Of a stretch of DNA of 64,000 bases, positions 7,970 to 16,954 are shown piece by piece (positions within the stretch are counted from its first letter, which is position 1; each line of letters starts with the position of its first letter). The stretch is from an uncultured Flavobacteriales bacterium (GTDB taxonomy: Bacteria; Bacteroidota; Bacteroidia; Flavobacteriales_D; Sanyastnellaceae): the NCBI GenBank assembly GCA_938085105.1, contig CALKGK010000043.1, forward strand, positions 1-64,000, given 5' to 3'. The notes under the pieces are model-generated. The model saw nothing but the letters and a program-made list of their open reading frames with translations. It was not told the DNA's origin and searched no databases. Made by a program: the position numbers and the translations under genes.

Positions 7970-9576
7970 TCGACGCTGATGCTTGTGTTGATGTCTGCGA
8001 CGATTTTCGCCTTGAGTTCTTCTTCACCACTGATCTTCATCTGTTGGTTCCCGCCCAAAAGCGTTACACTCATGATGAATTGAGCTCCGTTGCGAAGGAG
8101 TTCAAATTCTTCTCTCTCGAGGTGAATGCTTACTTGACTGCTTACCGGAGAAACAAGGCTTGATAATGGATCTTGTATGCCGGGTTCAAAGATGCCTTCA
8201 GATACAAAGAGGTCACCTTCTGGGTGGGTGATGTAAAGCTGAATCTCCCCACCCAAAGGAAAACGGTTTTCCAAGTACAAATGGATATCACCACTAGATT
8301 CCGGTAGGTCTTCTAGATTGTCTTCAATGAAGAGGGTGTCGCTCAAGGTGAGTCCGTCCACACCAACGCACAAGGGTAGATCGAGGCCTAAAATAAGGTC
8401 GATGGTGTTGTCAGTATAGATAAAATCATTCCCTCCACTAATATCGCCCAAAGGATTCATGTTCAATGCGGCATCTACTTGGATGTTGTGAGGAACCATC
8501 CCAATAAAATCAAGCACATTGGAGTTGTCTTGATCAAATACAAAGGTGTTGGTGGTGGACAAAACATTGGGCGCAGGGTTGAGCATGGAGGCCCGCGTAA
8601 TGTTGATGGGACTACCAATGATGTTGTGGTCCAATGCGGTGCTGATTTGTCCTTCTCGTTGCGCTTCGAGACCGTTGATAAGCACTTGGGCATCAACACC
8701 AACGTGGTTGTTCAATTCAAGTTGAAGTTCAATTTGTTCGAGCTGAATGGCCGATCCGCTCAAGATTTCAGACAGGTTCTCCAACTCCACATTTTCAGAA
8801 AGATCATAAACGTCGTTCCCAAAAAAGCCTCGAGCAAAAGACACGTTGGCATCTATAAAACTCAATTTCACACTCACAAGGTCATCGCCATAAACCTCGG
8901 CGTTTTGACTGGCCAATTCGTAAACACTCACCGCATAAATGCTGTTGATCTTATTAAACTCATTGCCCTGATCTCCCCGCAAATCAATTTCAAATCCGCT
9001 GAGATCGATGAATCCGGTTTCCACAAAAGGGTTCAAGCTAGAGCCTGGAGTACTGATCACTTCCAAAGACAACGACTCCCCATTTTTAACGGCTCCAGGA
9101 AGGTCCAGTTGGATGGACAATTCTCCGTCAATTTCAGAAATCAACTCGTAGTAAAGAAATCCCGAACTCAAATGGGCTTCTCTTAATTCCACATTGTTGA
9201 TGTTGAACTGAATGTTGGTATTGTCGGTATACAACTCGTTCCCCGCAGGAACGGAGAAGGGTCCGCCAGCAAAAGGCAAGGAAAAAGAGTTGGTAATGTT
9301 GGTGTCAGGAAGCTGAACAAGGGTATCGAGGTCGAGCGCCTGAATGGTATCCTTGTAAATGAGGTGCATGAGTCCTTCATCATCCAGCTCAAAATAGTCT
9401 TCTTGATCTTGGATAAGATTAGCAAACGAAACCTTCCCTTGAGCTATGGGAAACAATGCATCAACCCTCCAAACCGTTGGCTCTTCTCGCTTGCAGGCGG
9501 TCATGATCACCATCGACAAGAGCAGCGTTACGATCAGACTCCCTTTTAAAAATTTCTTTTTTTCTGCTTGATGCAT
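7966..9576 (-). CDS. Large hypothetical lipoprotein, 536 aa
   Basis: The N-terminus MHQAEKKKFLK is followed by a hydrophobic stretch and a lipobox ending MTAC-K at about residue 28, indicating lipidation. The rest is acidic, beta-rich and without catalytic motifs; several repeated D-L-x-x-L-V-Q segments suggest tandem beta-sandwich domains. It directly precedes the DUF5723 barrel gene (ATGA overlap), a pairing suggesting that the two proteins act together in the outer membrane (inference). It starts 35 bases after the DUF4105 gene ends. Confidence 0.8.
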   Translation of the reverse strand: MHQAEKKKFLKGSLIVTLLLSMVIMTACKREEPTVWRVDALFPIAQGKVSFANLIQDQEDYFELDDEGLMHLIYKDTIQALDLDTLVQLPDTNITNSFSLPFAGGPFSVPAGNELYTDNTNIQFNINNVELREAHLSSGFLYYELISEIDGELSIQLDLPGAVKNGESLSLEVISTPGSSLNPFVETGFIDLSGFEIDLRGDQGNEFNKINSIYAVSVYELASQNAEVYGDDLVSVKLSFIDANVSFARGFFGNDVYDLSENVELENLSEILSGSAIQLEQIELQLELNNHVGVDAQVLINGLEAQREGQISTALDHNIIGSPINITRASMLNPAPNVLSTTNTFVFDQDNSNVLDFIGMVPHNIQVDAALNMNPLGDISGGNDFIYTDNTIDLILGLDLPLCVGVDGLTLSDTLFIEDNLEDLPESSGDIHLYLENRFPLGGEIQLYITHPEGDLFVSEGIFEPGIQDPLSSLVSPVSSQVSIHLEREEFELLRNGAQFIMSVTLLGGNQQMKISGEEELKAKIVADINTSISVE

Positions 9577-9611
9577 TGATTAAGATTTGGCTCAGCACTT
9601 ATGATACAGTT

Positions 9612-10784
9612 TCAAACTTGCTTACCCCACAAACTTGGCAAGGTGGCGAGGCGGATACAAAGCACAAAATTGGCAGCACCCAATGCCCAAAAACTGTGAT
9701 GAAAATCCATCGGCCACCACCATTCTGAACAAAGAAAAACAAATAAAACGATGCTGCAAAAAGCGAAATAATGCTTGATCCAAGAGCGTCGGAGCAAAAA
9801 CAATGCAATCAAATGCAGGGGTGTTGCCCACACCAAGTTCAGGTTAATCTTGGTAATGGTGTGATCTGTAGCGAACCAAAGTAGAAAAACTGCCAGACCT
9901 AAGAATCCAAACAAAAACAAGAGCAATCGATCAAACCACAATTTCTCCTTTTCACGGCGCACCGCTTTGAAGCTCCAAACAATGGTGAGCAAACAAAGAA
10001 CAACGGCGATAAGATAAGGCCAATCGAAGGCTTTTGTGCCCAAATGTTCGACCATCAAAGGCACGATTTCAATGGGCGGTGAACAGAGGGTTGCTCCTCG
10101 GTATTGAGCATCTCCAAGGTGTTTCATCAAATAATCAGGGATGAACATGTCTTCTTCCGCTTCGATGTAGCGATCACAAGGAACTCCCAAAGCGAGGTCA
10201 ATTCCAAAATCTCCCCAAGGCATGTGTCCTTGGTAGCTTTCAATCATTTCCCGAAAGGTCATGCTCTCTGGAGCAATGGGATGTGGAAAGATGAGCTCTT
10301 CTCCTAACACCGTTTTCAACAAATCGCGAATTCGGGTAGAGCAATTGTCAAAGAAGAAGTCGTAACGGTAGTATCGATTTTCTGGTTGGTAGTTTTCTTC
10401 CAAAGCATCCAGCAGACGCTGGCGATCAACCAGCGGTATCTCGAGTCGCTGCTCAAGAACTTGTCGGCCAAAATAAATGTACTCGTTGGTAAATTGTGTG
10501 AGGTCGGTTTTACTCAAAGCGTAGTCCAACTTTCCTTGAGCAAAACGCAAATAGAACCCTTCGCTAAACTCAAAGGTGCCGTAATTATAGACCCAATCGA
10601 TGTTTCTTTCGGGGTCATAAACGCGCACGGCACTGTGTCCGAAAGTGCTGTACAACTCCTCCCCCGGCGAACAGGTAAGGATGCTCACATGACTCTTTTC
10701 ACTGAGTTCGAGGGCAGATAACTTTCCCAAACCCAGCAAAACAGTTCCAAAAACAAGTAGGTATGTTCGTAATTGTGTTCCCAT
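9612..10784 (-). CDS. DUF4105 (Lnb-like N-terminal) membrane protein
   Basis: The signal peptide (residues 1-25) is followed by a DUF4105 domain: SILTCSPGEELYSTFGHSAVRV, YNYGTFEF and YRYDFFFDNCSTRIRDLL. The His in FGHSAVR and the Cys in DNCSTR match the NlpC/P60-like catalytic pair of this fold. The C-terminal ~130 residues contain four to five membrane helices. The active site should face the periplasm, with a presumed role as amidase, acyltransferase or peptidase on cell-wall or lipid substrates. The stop is 35 bases before the lipoprotein gene; the start is 17 bases after the kinase gene ends. Confidence 0.85.
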   Translation of the reverse strand: MGTQLRTYLLVFGTVLLGLGKLSALELSEKSHVSILTCSPGEELYSTFGHSAVRVYDPERNIDWVYNYGTFEFSEGFYLRFAQGKLDYALSKTDLTQFTNEYIYFGRQVLEQRLEIPLVDRQRLLDALEENYQPENRYYRYDFFFDNCSTRIRDLLKTVLGEELIFPHPIAPESMTFREMIESYQGHMPWGDFGIDLALGVPCDRYIEAEEDMFIPDYLMKHLGDAQYRGATLCSPPIEIVPLMVEHLGTKAFDWPYLIAVVLCLLTIVWSFKAVRREKEKLWFDRLLLFLFGFLGLAVFLLWFATDHTITKINLNLVWATPLHLIALFLLRRSWIKHYFAFCSIVLFVFLCSEWWWPMDFHHSFWALGAANFVLCIRLATLPSLWGKQV

Positions 10785-10801
10785 TTTCAGCTAGAATGTG
10801 C

Positions 10802-11638
10802 TTAAAGGTGATGTTCAAATAAAGGTTCGATAGGACGCTTTACCATACGACCGAGATTTACTCCGCGCGATTCACAGGCCTGACGCAATTCGTCTTCAAA
10901 AACGATGGCTATCGAGCCCACCATGTGCAATGGCCAAGTCTTAAATTGGGGATAACGACAGATGTAATGATCGAGAAAATCTGAAAATGCAGCATTCAAA
11001 ATTTCTTGAACAGCGGGATCATTTCGGTGCTTGACGGCAAAGGTGGTGAGTTTCGCCATCCAACGATTGGCCAGTCCTCCTTGATACACTCTGGCAATGA
11101 TTTCGTCGTGAGTCATCCCCAGGTCCTCCAATAGCCCAGCGCTCAATTCACTCTTTCCTTCATCCAAAAGGCAATGGTGCAGCAAACGTTTACCGATGTC
11201 GGCACCACTTCCTTCATCCCCCAAAACGTAGCCCAAAGAAGGGACATTATGCGTGATTTCACCTTCACTAAAGACACAGGAATTGGCCCCAGTTCCCAAG
11301 ATGCCTACCATTCCGTTTTCACCAGAACATGCGGCAAAACATGCACCAAGGAGGTCATGTTCTACTCGAATTTGCGCATTTGGAAAACACTGCTGAAAGG
11401 CTTGTTCAAATCGTAGGGTTTCAATCTTGTTGGACAATCCCGCTCCGTAGAAGTAGATTCCTGTGATGGACATGGGATCGTCCAGCTCAAACATCAACTC
11501 TTGGAGCACTTTCAGCAATTGATCATTGTTCACGAAATAAGGATTGAGTCCTTCCGTTCGAATTTTCTTGGCTGATTTTAATTCGGTTCCCACCAGCCAA
11601 TCGGTTTTGGTTGAACCACTATCTGCAACAATGATCAT
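10802..11638 (-). CDS. BadF/BadG-type ATPase, N-acetylglucosamine kinase-like
   Basis: ASKHA-fold kinase. The N-terminal phosphate loop is ADSGSTKTDW (residues 5-14), the second is GILGTGANS, and the adenosine region includes LGDEGSGADIGKRLL. Length (278 aa) and motifs fit the Bacteroidota N-acetylglucosamine kinase/BadF group. It probably phosphorylates an amino sugar recovered from peptidoglycan or the medium; the substrate is inferred from family only. The start codon overlaps the dapF stop, so it shares the dapF transcript. Confidence 0.83.
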   Translation of the reverse strand: MIIVADSGSTKTDWLVGTELKSAKKIRTEGLNPYFVNNDQLLKVLQELMFELDDPMSITGIYFYGAGLSNKIETLRFEQAFQQCFPNAQIRVEHDLLGACFAACSGENGMVGILGTGANSCVFSEGEITHNVPSLGYVLGDEGSGADIGKRLLHHCLLDEGKSELSAGLLEDLGMTHDEIIARVYQGGLANRWMAKLTTFAVKHRNDPAVQEILNAAFSDFLDHYICRYPQFKTWPLHMVGSIAIVFEDELRQACESRGVNLGRMVKRPIEPLFEHHL

Positions 11639-12441
11639 AAGCTCCAGCTTCCTTTAAAGACGAATTCTGCCGGACCCTCCAAATAGATGTTTTCGTAGCC
11701 TCCGCCACCTTGTTGAAAGCGGATTCGCAGTCTTCCTCCCTTGGTAAAAACCAATCGTTCTTTTTCTCCCCCGTGTTCGTTGTAATCATTGATGGCAACC
11801 GCCGTTACTCCTGTTCCACAACTGAGGGTTTCTTCTTCCACACCGCGCTCATAGGTTCGAACAAACAAGCCTTCGCTTCCCCTTTGCACAAAATTGACAT
11901 TGACACCCGATTCTCGGTATTGTTTGCTATACCTCACTTCGTGGGCTGCCGAATAAAGGTCCACCATGTTGACATCATCACAATAAATGATGTAGTGCGG
12001 AGAGCCTGTATCCAAAAAAAAGTGCTTCGCTTCTTTCTTCAAACTCACGGGGTTGTCCAAGGCCCGCTCGATGCGTTCAGGAACTCCTGTTGGACGCATG
12101 CCCATGGAATAAATATCGTCGAGAACGGCATAAGTATGCTCTCCGTCAATGGCTTCGAAGGTCCCCGATGCTTTAGCAACACCGAGGGTTTGCGCAAAGG
12201 CCAGTGCACAACGACTCCCGTTACCGCAAAAAGATTGACTGGCATCGGGGTTGTAAAACACCATTTTGTAATCGGCGTCAGCACTGGGCTCGATGAGAAT
12301 GAGTCCGTCAGACCCAATCCCAAACCGGCGATCGCAAATGAGTTCGATGTCCTCCTCCGAAAGCACAATGCTACCATCAAGATTATTGAACAATACAAAG
12401 TCATTTCCAGTACCGTGGTACTTTGAAAAAGGGAGGGTCAT
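11635..12441 (-). CDS. dapF: Diaminopimelate epimerase
   Basis: Interconverts LL- and meso-diaminopimelate for lysine and peptidoglycan synthesis. Both catalytic cysteines are present: Cys72 in SFCGNGSRC and Cys208 in ETLSCGTG. KYHGTGNDFV opens the protein as is usual. I start it at 12441 (MTLPFSKYHG), giving 268 aa; an upstream in-frame ATG at 12498 would add 19 atypical residues and sits upstream of the TACTTTTG promoter element at 12457-12464. It heads the long minus-strand gene run down to 3459. Confidence 0.95.
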   Translation of the reverse strand: MTLPFSKYHGTGNDFVLFNNLDGSIVLSEEDIELICDRRFGIGSDGLILIEPSADADYKMVFYNPDASQSFCGNGSRCALAFAQTLGVAKASGTFEAIDGEHTYAVLDDIYSMGMRPTGVPERIERALDNPVSLKKEAKHFFLDTGSPHYIIYCDDVNMVDLYSAAHEVRYSKQYRESGVNVNFVQRGSEGLFVRTYERGVEEETLSCGTGVTAVAINDYNEHGGEKERLVFTKGGRLRIRFQQGGGGYENIYLEGPAEFVFKGSWSL

Positions 12442-12456
12442 CGTGTGCGTTTTGCA

Positions 12457-12464
12457 CAAAAGTA
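12457..12464 (-). promoter_or_regulatory. -7 promoter element of dapF
   Basis: On the minus strand this reads TACTTTTG, an exact match to TAnnTTTG, 15 bases before the dapF ATG. It supports the shorter dapF start. Confidence 0.6.
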
Positions 12465-12519
12465 CGTTTTTGAAACGAGCCAGAGAATCCGACTTCAATT
12501 TGAAAAAAGGGAGAAAACA

Positions 12520-12547
12520 AAACAGTCTCGAACCACCGAGACTGTTT
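12520..12547 (-). terminator. Orphan intrinsic terminator between divergent genes
   Basis: An 11-bp perfect stem AAACAGTCTCG / CGAGACTGTTT with a 6-base loop. Read on the minus strand it is followed by TTGTTTTCTCCCTTTTTTC. It lies upstream of dapF and upstream of the divergent dehydrogenase gene, so it ends neither annotated gene. It may close a small RNA transcribed leftward from 12548-12750, a stretch with another small dyad (TTTGTG...CACAAA, 12609-12626). No ORF is seen in 12442-12751. Confidence 0.6.
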
Positions 12548-12751
12548 CTAACTTAACCAAAATGCTACGTATACTTTTTACTACTATATTCAAACACGCA
12601 GGTGACCTTTTGTGCCCAGTCACAAAGCAAACTTAGAGCACTTTATTCGTCTTGCTGTGAGAATTAAGGCTTCCTTTGGTGTAGGAATGCTCTGACCCCG
12701 CACAAAATCGAGCTCTTTTGATTAACTTGCACGCCCTAAAAGAAGAGTGAA

Positions 12752-14824
12752 ATGGCGAGTAAAGCAGCGACAAATAAAACAGCAAGTACATCCGAGGAAC
12801 AATTGCTGAAAGCGTATGAATTGATGACCACCGCTAGGGCCATGTCAGACATCTACGAAGCAAATGCGAAACTCACTTCCAAATACGTTCACGCCACTTC
12901 TCGCGGACACGAAGCCATTCAGATCGCTGCTGGATTGCAACTTCGTCCGACCGATTACTTGAGTGCATACTACCGCGATGACAGCATCTTGCTCTCGATG
13001 GGAATGACACCCTACGAACTCATGCTCCAACTCTTCGCCAAAAAAGACGATCCCTTTTCCGGCGGAAGAACTTACTATTCTCACCCCTCATTGAACCAAG
13101 AAGGGAGAACAAAAATCCCTCATCAGAGCTCTGCCACGGGCATGCAAGCCATTCCCGCCACAGGAGTAGCTATGGGAATTCAGTACATGGAGTCAAAAGG
13201 ACTGCTCGAAAAAGAAAAGGAAAGCATCATGCTTTGTTCGATTGGGGATGCTGCCATGACTGAAGGAGAAGTAGCCGAAGCCTTCCACATGGCCGCCTTG
13301 AAGCAATTCCCCATTGTTTATTTGGTTCAAGACAACGAATGGGACATTTCAGCAAACGCAGAAGAAATTCACTTTGCAGACGCTCAAACCTTTGCCAAAG
13401 CATTTCCGGGCATCAAAGTGTTTTCAAGTACGGGTCACGACATCATTGACAGCATCAAAACCATGGAAGCAGCCGTGGAATATACTCGGAAAGAACGCAA
13501 ACCCGCCATGGTTCACGCCAAAGTACCACTCCTTGGTCATCACACCAGCGGAGTTCGAAGAGAATGGTACCGAGACGACCTGGAAGAAGCCGCTCTTCGC
13601 GACCCCCTTCCCCACTTCGAAAAGCAATTGATCGAATTGGGCATCGCAGAAACACAATTAAAAGACATTTTTACGGCAAGCGTTAAATCGGTGGAAGAAG
13701 CCTATGAAAAAGCCAAAAATGCTGAGGAGCCGGATCCAAAATCCATTTTCGACCACGCCTACGCTCCTACTCCAATTCACCAAGAAGCGGGAACACGATC
13801 TCCCCAAAACGGAGAAATGACCCTCATGGTGGATTGCGCCCTCTTTGCCGTTCAAGAAATATTGGAAAAACACCCCGAAGCCCTGCTCTATGGTCAAGAC
13901 GTAGGAGGAAGACTCGGAGGTGTATTTCGTGAAGCAGCCACCTTGGCGAAGAAATTTGGCGACGATCGGGTTTTCAATACGCCCATTCAGGAAGCTTTTA
14001 TCATTGGTTCTACTGCCGGAATGAGCGCCGTTGGTGCGAAACCCATCGTCGAAGTACAATTTGCCGATTACATTTGGCCCGGACTCAATCAGCTCTTCAC
14101 CGAGTTGAGCAGAAGTTGTTATTTGTCGAACGGACAATGGCCCGTGAGCTCACTCATTCGTGTTCCCATTGGAGCTTATGGAAGTGGCGGACCTTATCAC
14201 TCTTCTAGCGTTGAATCAGTGCTCAGCAACATTCGTGGAGTAAAAGTGTGTTATCCAAGCACGGGAGCCGACATGAAAGGATTGATGAAAGCCGCCTTTT
14301 ATGACCCAAATCCTGTAGTGATGTTGGAACACAAAGGACTCTACTGGTCGAAAATCCCAGGAACCGAGGGAGCGAAAAGTGTGCTTCCTGACGAAGACTA
14401 CGTTCTACCATTGGGCAAGGCCAGTACCCGACTCAGTGCAGAAGAAGCGCAAGACACAAAAGTTGCCGTCATCACCTACGGAATGGGCGTTTATTGGGCA
14501 TTGAGTGCTGCCAAAAAATTCCCCGGACAAATTGAGGTAGTGGATCTCAGAACCATCGTTCCTTTGGATGAAGAGCATGTTTTTGCCGCAGTAGAAAAAT
14601 GCAGTAGAGCACTCGTGCTCACGGAAGAACCAGCAAGTGGAACCTTTGCTCGCGCTTTGTCTGGACGAATTTCAGAAGCCTGCTTCAAACATCTCGACGC
14701 TCCCGTGCGAACATTAGGAGCAGCAGAAACTCCAGCCATTCCGCTGAACGAAGTATTGGAAGCCGAAGCACTCCCCAATGCGCACAAAGTAGAACTCGCA
14801 CTGCAAGACTTGCTCGATTATTAG
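12752..14824 (+). CDS. 2-oxoacid dehydrogenase E1, fused alpha and beta subunits
   Basis: Thiamine-diphosphate-dependent E1 of a branched-chain 2-oxoacid (2-oxoisovalerate type) dehydrogenase complex. Residues 15-330 are the alpha part: AYYRDDS, HQSSATGMQAIPATGVAMG, and the ThDP motif GDAAMTEGEVAEAF to VQDN (165-195). Residues 350-690 are the beta part: LLYGQDVGGRLGGVFREA, NTPIQEAFI, FADYIWPGLNQ and RVPIGAYGSGGPYHSSS. Alpha and beta are separate proteins in most bacteria; the fusion of about 690 aa is common in Bacteroidota. E2 and E3 are not in the window. TAACTTGC just upstream weakly resembles a -7 element. Confidence 0.92.
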   Translation: MASKAATNKTASTSEEQLLKAYELMTTARAMSDIYEANAKLTSKYVHATSRGHEAIQIAAGLQLRPTDYLSAYYRDDSILLSMGMTPYELMLQLFAKKDDPFSGGRTYYSHPSLNQEGRTKIPHQSSATGMQAIPATGVAMGIQYMESKGLLEKEKESIMLCSIGDAAMTEGEVAEAFHMAALKQFPIVYLVQDNEWDISANAEEIHFADAQTFAKAFPGIKVFSSTGHDIIDSIKTMEAAVEYTRKERKPAMVHAKVPLLGHHTSGVRREWYRDDLEEAALRDPLPHFEKQLIELGIAETQLKDIFTASVKSVEEAYEKAKNAEEPDPKSIFDHAYAPTPIHQEAGTRSPQNGEMTLMVDCALFAVQEILEKHPEALLYGQDVGGRLGGVFREAATLAKKFGDDRVFNTPIQEAFIIGSTAGMSAVGAKPIVEVQFADYIWPGLNQLFTELSRSCYLSNGQWPVSSLIRVPIGAYGSGGPYHSSSVESVLSNIRGVKVCYPSTGADMKGLMKAAFYDPNPVVMLEHKGLYWSKIPGTEGAKSVLPDEDYVLPLGKASTRLSAEEAQDTKVAVITYGMGVYWALSAAKKFPGQIEVVDLRTIVPLDEEHVFAAVEKCSRALVLTEEPASGTFARALSGRISEACFKHLDAPVRTLGAAETPAIPLNEVLEAEALPNAHKVELALQDLLDY

Positions 14825-14852
14825 TAATTTCACCGAAAGAAAAAAATCGGAC

Positions 14853-15476
14853 ATGCCACCTCTGCTCAGAAATTTAATCGCAATTGCTTTCCTCTTATCA
14901 AGCACTGCTCTGTTTGCGCAGAATTTTCAAGGTTTGGTCATTTATAAAGTGGAATACAAGCAAATTCCAGAAGGAGTTTCGAGCGATCGTCTCTGTGACC
15001 AACTCTACTTCTATACCAACGGAGAACAGCACCGCATCGAAGAAAAAGGTTTGCCCAACGGCAATGTTTTTCTTTACAGTGAAGGCTACCCCTTCGAAAC
15101 CGTATTGCTCAATTGGCTTGGTCATCCAGTAGCCATTTCCGATCCCATCGAATACCCGGCTTCTCCCCTTAAAATGGAGGTGGAAAAAGCCGAAGTGGCC
15201 GGACAAAAATGCTCTTCCTTCAGGATTGATGATCACATTGTATTTTGTGCAGATCAACGCATGGGCCACTTTCCTTGGTTGCCCATGTTGGAATACCTCC
15301 CATTGTCTTTCACCCTAGAAAGAGAAGGTTTTGAAATGGAACTGACCGCCATTCAAATAGAAGACATGCCCATTGCGGCAAGCTATTTCACCGTTCCCAA
15401 AGAGTACCACATGATGAGCAAAGGGGAACTGCAAGAATTGTTTGGAGAATTTGATACGCAATACAGCAAGGAATGA
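14853..15476 (+). CDS. Secreted hypothetical protein, GLPGLI/DUF4412-like
   Basis: The signal peptide ends LFA-QN (residues 1-23). The mature domain starts QGLVIYKVEYKQIP and continues with beta strands (DQLYFYTNGEQHRI), a layout resembling the GLPGLI and DUF4412 groups of Bacteroidota secreted proteins, although the GLPGLI motif is not obvious. Its stop overlaps the start of the redoxin gene (ATGA), so the two are probably coexpressed. Function unknown. Confidence 0.72.
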   Translation: MPPLLRNLIAIAFLLSSTALFAQNFQGLVIYKVEYKQIPEGVSSDRLCDQLYFYTNGEQHRIEEKGLPNGNVFLYSEGYPFETVLLNWLGHPVAISDPIEYPASPLKMEVEKAEVAGQKCSSFRIDDHIVFCADQRMGHFPWLPMLEYLPLSFTLEREGFEMELTAIQIEDMPIAASYFTVPKEYHMMSKGELQELFGEFDTQYSKE

Positions 15477-15964
15477 AAAAATTCAAGAACATCGCCTTCG
15501 TTCTCCTAGCGGCGGGAATTGGCGTTTTTTTATACCAACGCTACCGAGTTGCCCCCGACGTTGATCCACTCAAGATTGAAGTCTTGGATGAAAACGGACA
15601 AGTAAAAACCCTCGGAGAGCTTCACCAAGGAACCCTTTTGATCAATTTCTACGCTGCGTGGTGTGGACCTTGCATGGGAGAAATGGAATCGCTTCAGGCA
15701 GGCTCAGAAAATACATTGGACATTCAATTTATTGGTTTAACCGACGATACTCCAGAGCGCATTCAGCAAGTGAAAGACCACTTTGGAATTACTTACCCCA
15801 TTTATAAATTAGCCACAACTTTAAAGGAGAACGACGTGTACTCCATCCCAACCACTTACGTTTTTGAAGACGGAGTGGAAATCATAAATTATTTAGGACC
15901 CCGTGATTGGAGCGATGAGGAACTACTTCAAAGTTTTTCAAAGCAAGCCATCAACAACCCATAG
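15473..15964 (+). CDS. TlpA/thioredoxin-fold membrane-anchored redoxin
   Basis: One N-terminal membrane anchor (IAFVLLAAGIGVFLY, residues 7-21) is followed by a thioredoxin-like domain facing the periplasm. The active site is WCGPC within NFYAAWCGPCMGEM (about residues 58-71), and a cis-proline context appears in YSIPTTYVF. 163 aa fits single-domain TlpA-type thiol reductases. The overlap with the secreted protein upstream and the 2Fe-2S ferredoxin gene 6 bases downstream suggest one operon with redox functions; the substrate is unknown. Confidence 0.88.
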   Translation: MKKFKNIAFVLLAAGIGVFLYQRYRVAPDVDPLKIEVLDENGQVKTLGELHQGTLLINFYAAWCGPCMGEMESLQAGSENTLDIQFIGLTDDTPERIQQVKDHFGITYPIYKLATTLKENDVYSIPTTYVFEDGVEIINYLGPRDWSDEELLQSFSKQAINNP

Positions 15965-15970
15965 AATCCC

Positions 15971-16264
15971 ATGTCAGAAATTAAAAATGCACAAATAGAA
16001 GTAAGGCTTGACGACGAGCAGTTTGAATTTCAATTGAACCAAAAAGGAGATGTTATTCTTGACGCGGCCATTGACGCCGGTGCGGATGCTCCTTTTAGCT
16101 GCAAAGGTGGAATTTGTACTACGTGCAAGGCAAAACTCATCGAGGGAACAGTGAGCATGGATGCAAATTTTGCACTCACTGATGGCGAAATCGCAGAGGG
16201 ATACATCCTCACCTGTCAATCTCACCCAACTTCCGAAAAGGTGGTTTTGAGCTACGACGAGTAA
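15971..16264 (+). CDS. 2Fe-2S ferredoxin
   Basis: Plant-type [2Fe-2S] ferredoxin of 97 aa. The ligands are the cysteines of SCKGGICTTCKAKL and the distant Cys in ILTCQSHP, the C-x4-C-x2-C...C pattern with the KGGIC loop also found in the reductase domain of phenylacetyl-CoA epoxidase (PaaE). Here it is a stand-alone protein with no reductase domain next to it. It probably donates electrons to a cytosolic oxygenase or reductase; the partner is not identifiable. Confidence 0.9.
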   Translation: MSEIKNAQIEVRLDDEQFEFQLNQKGDVILDAAIDAGADAPFSCKGGICTTCKAKLIEGTVSMDANFALTDGEIAEGYILTCQSHPTSEKVVLSYDE

Positions 16265-16290
16265 GCTTCTAAAAATCCTGCCCGTACTTT

Positions 16291-16902
16291 TTAAGGAATC
16301 CCAATGAATTTGTGGGTCTGCAATGAAAGTCGCCATTCTGGGTGATTGCGGACATAATTGAGGATCAAGGGTAAATTCTGCTCCTGCTTGTCCCACTCTG
16401 GCTGAAGGAAAGTTTGTGCCTCTTTGTTGAGTAAATCTGCGTGTCCCTGCGCCCATTCGATGTCAGAAGGATGGAAGATCACCACCTTCAACTCATGCGC
16501 TTTTTCGTAGGCCTGGGCCATCGGTTTCTTGAATTTTTTCGGGCTGAAGCAAATCCAATCCCAAGTCCCGGTGATGGGGTAAACTCCACTGGTTTCCAAG
16601 TGCGTTCGAATACCAGCAGTTTGCAAGGCCAAGGTGAGTTCGCTCAAATCATACATGCAGGGCTCTCCTCCCGTGATGACCGCGATTTTCGCTCCCGACT
16701 CCAACACTTCATCAACGATGCTTTCAACACTTTTTGGAGGGTGAGCATCGGCGTCCCAACTCTCCTTCACATCGCACCAAACACAACCGACATCGCACCC
16801 GCCTGTTCGGATAAAGTACGCTGGTGAGCCGGTAAATGCTCCTTCGCCTTGAACAGTATAGAACTGCTCCATGATGGGAATGTGTGTTGATGCCTGTTTC
16901 AT
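16291..16902 (-). CDS. queE: 7-carboxy-7-deazaguanine synthase
   Basis: Radical SAM enzyme converting 6-carboxy-tetrahydropterin to 7-carboxy-7-deazaguanine on the queuosine pathway. The iron-sulfur ligands are Cys36, Cys40 and Cys43 in GGCDVGCVWCDVKESWD; TVQGEGAFTG and ITGGEPCMY are family motifs. I use the ATG at 16902; the frame extends to a TTG at 16911, but that TTG lies inside the TACTTTTG promoter element. The only queuosine gene in the window. It converges with the ferredoxin gene. Confidence 0.93.
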   Translation of the reverse strand: MKQASTHIPIMEQFYTVQGEGAFTGSPAYFIRTGGCDVGCVWCDVKESWDADAHPPKSVESIVDEVLESGAKIAVITGGEPCMYDLSELTLALQTAGIRTHLETSGVYPITGTWDWICFSPKKFKKPMAQAYEKAHELKVVIFHPSDIEWAQGHADLLNKEAQTFLQPEWDKQEQNLPLILNYVRNHPEWRLSLQTHKFIGIP

Positions 16903-16908
16903 GCGCTG

Positions 16909-16916
16909 CAAAAGTA
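16909..16916 (-). promoter_or_regulatory. -7 promoter element of queE
   Basis: Minus strand TACTTTTG, exact TAnnTTTG, ending 6 bases before the queE ATG. The transcript would begin at or within a base or two of the start codon. Confidence 0.6.
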
Positions 16917-16954
16917 CTATTCAGTTTGCACTGAAGCGCCATGAAATGAAAAAA

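Noticed and set aside
8479-9186. 235-codon plus-strand open frame opposite the large lipoprotein gene
   Set aside because: Mirror frame of a gene with a signal peptide and operon context; composition (many H, R, V, N) is that of a shadow frame.
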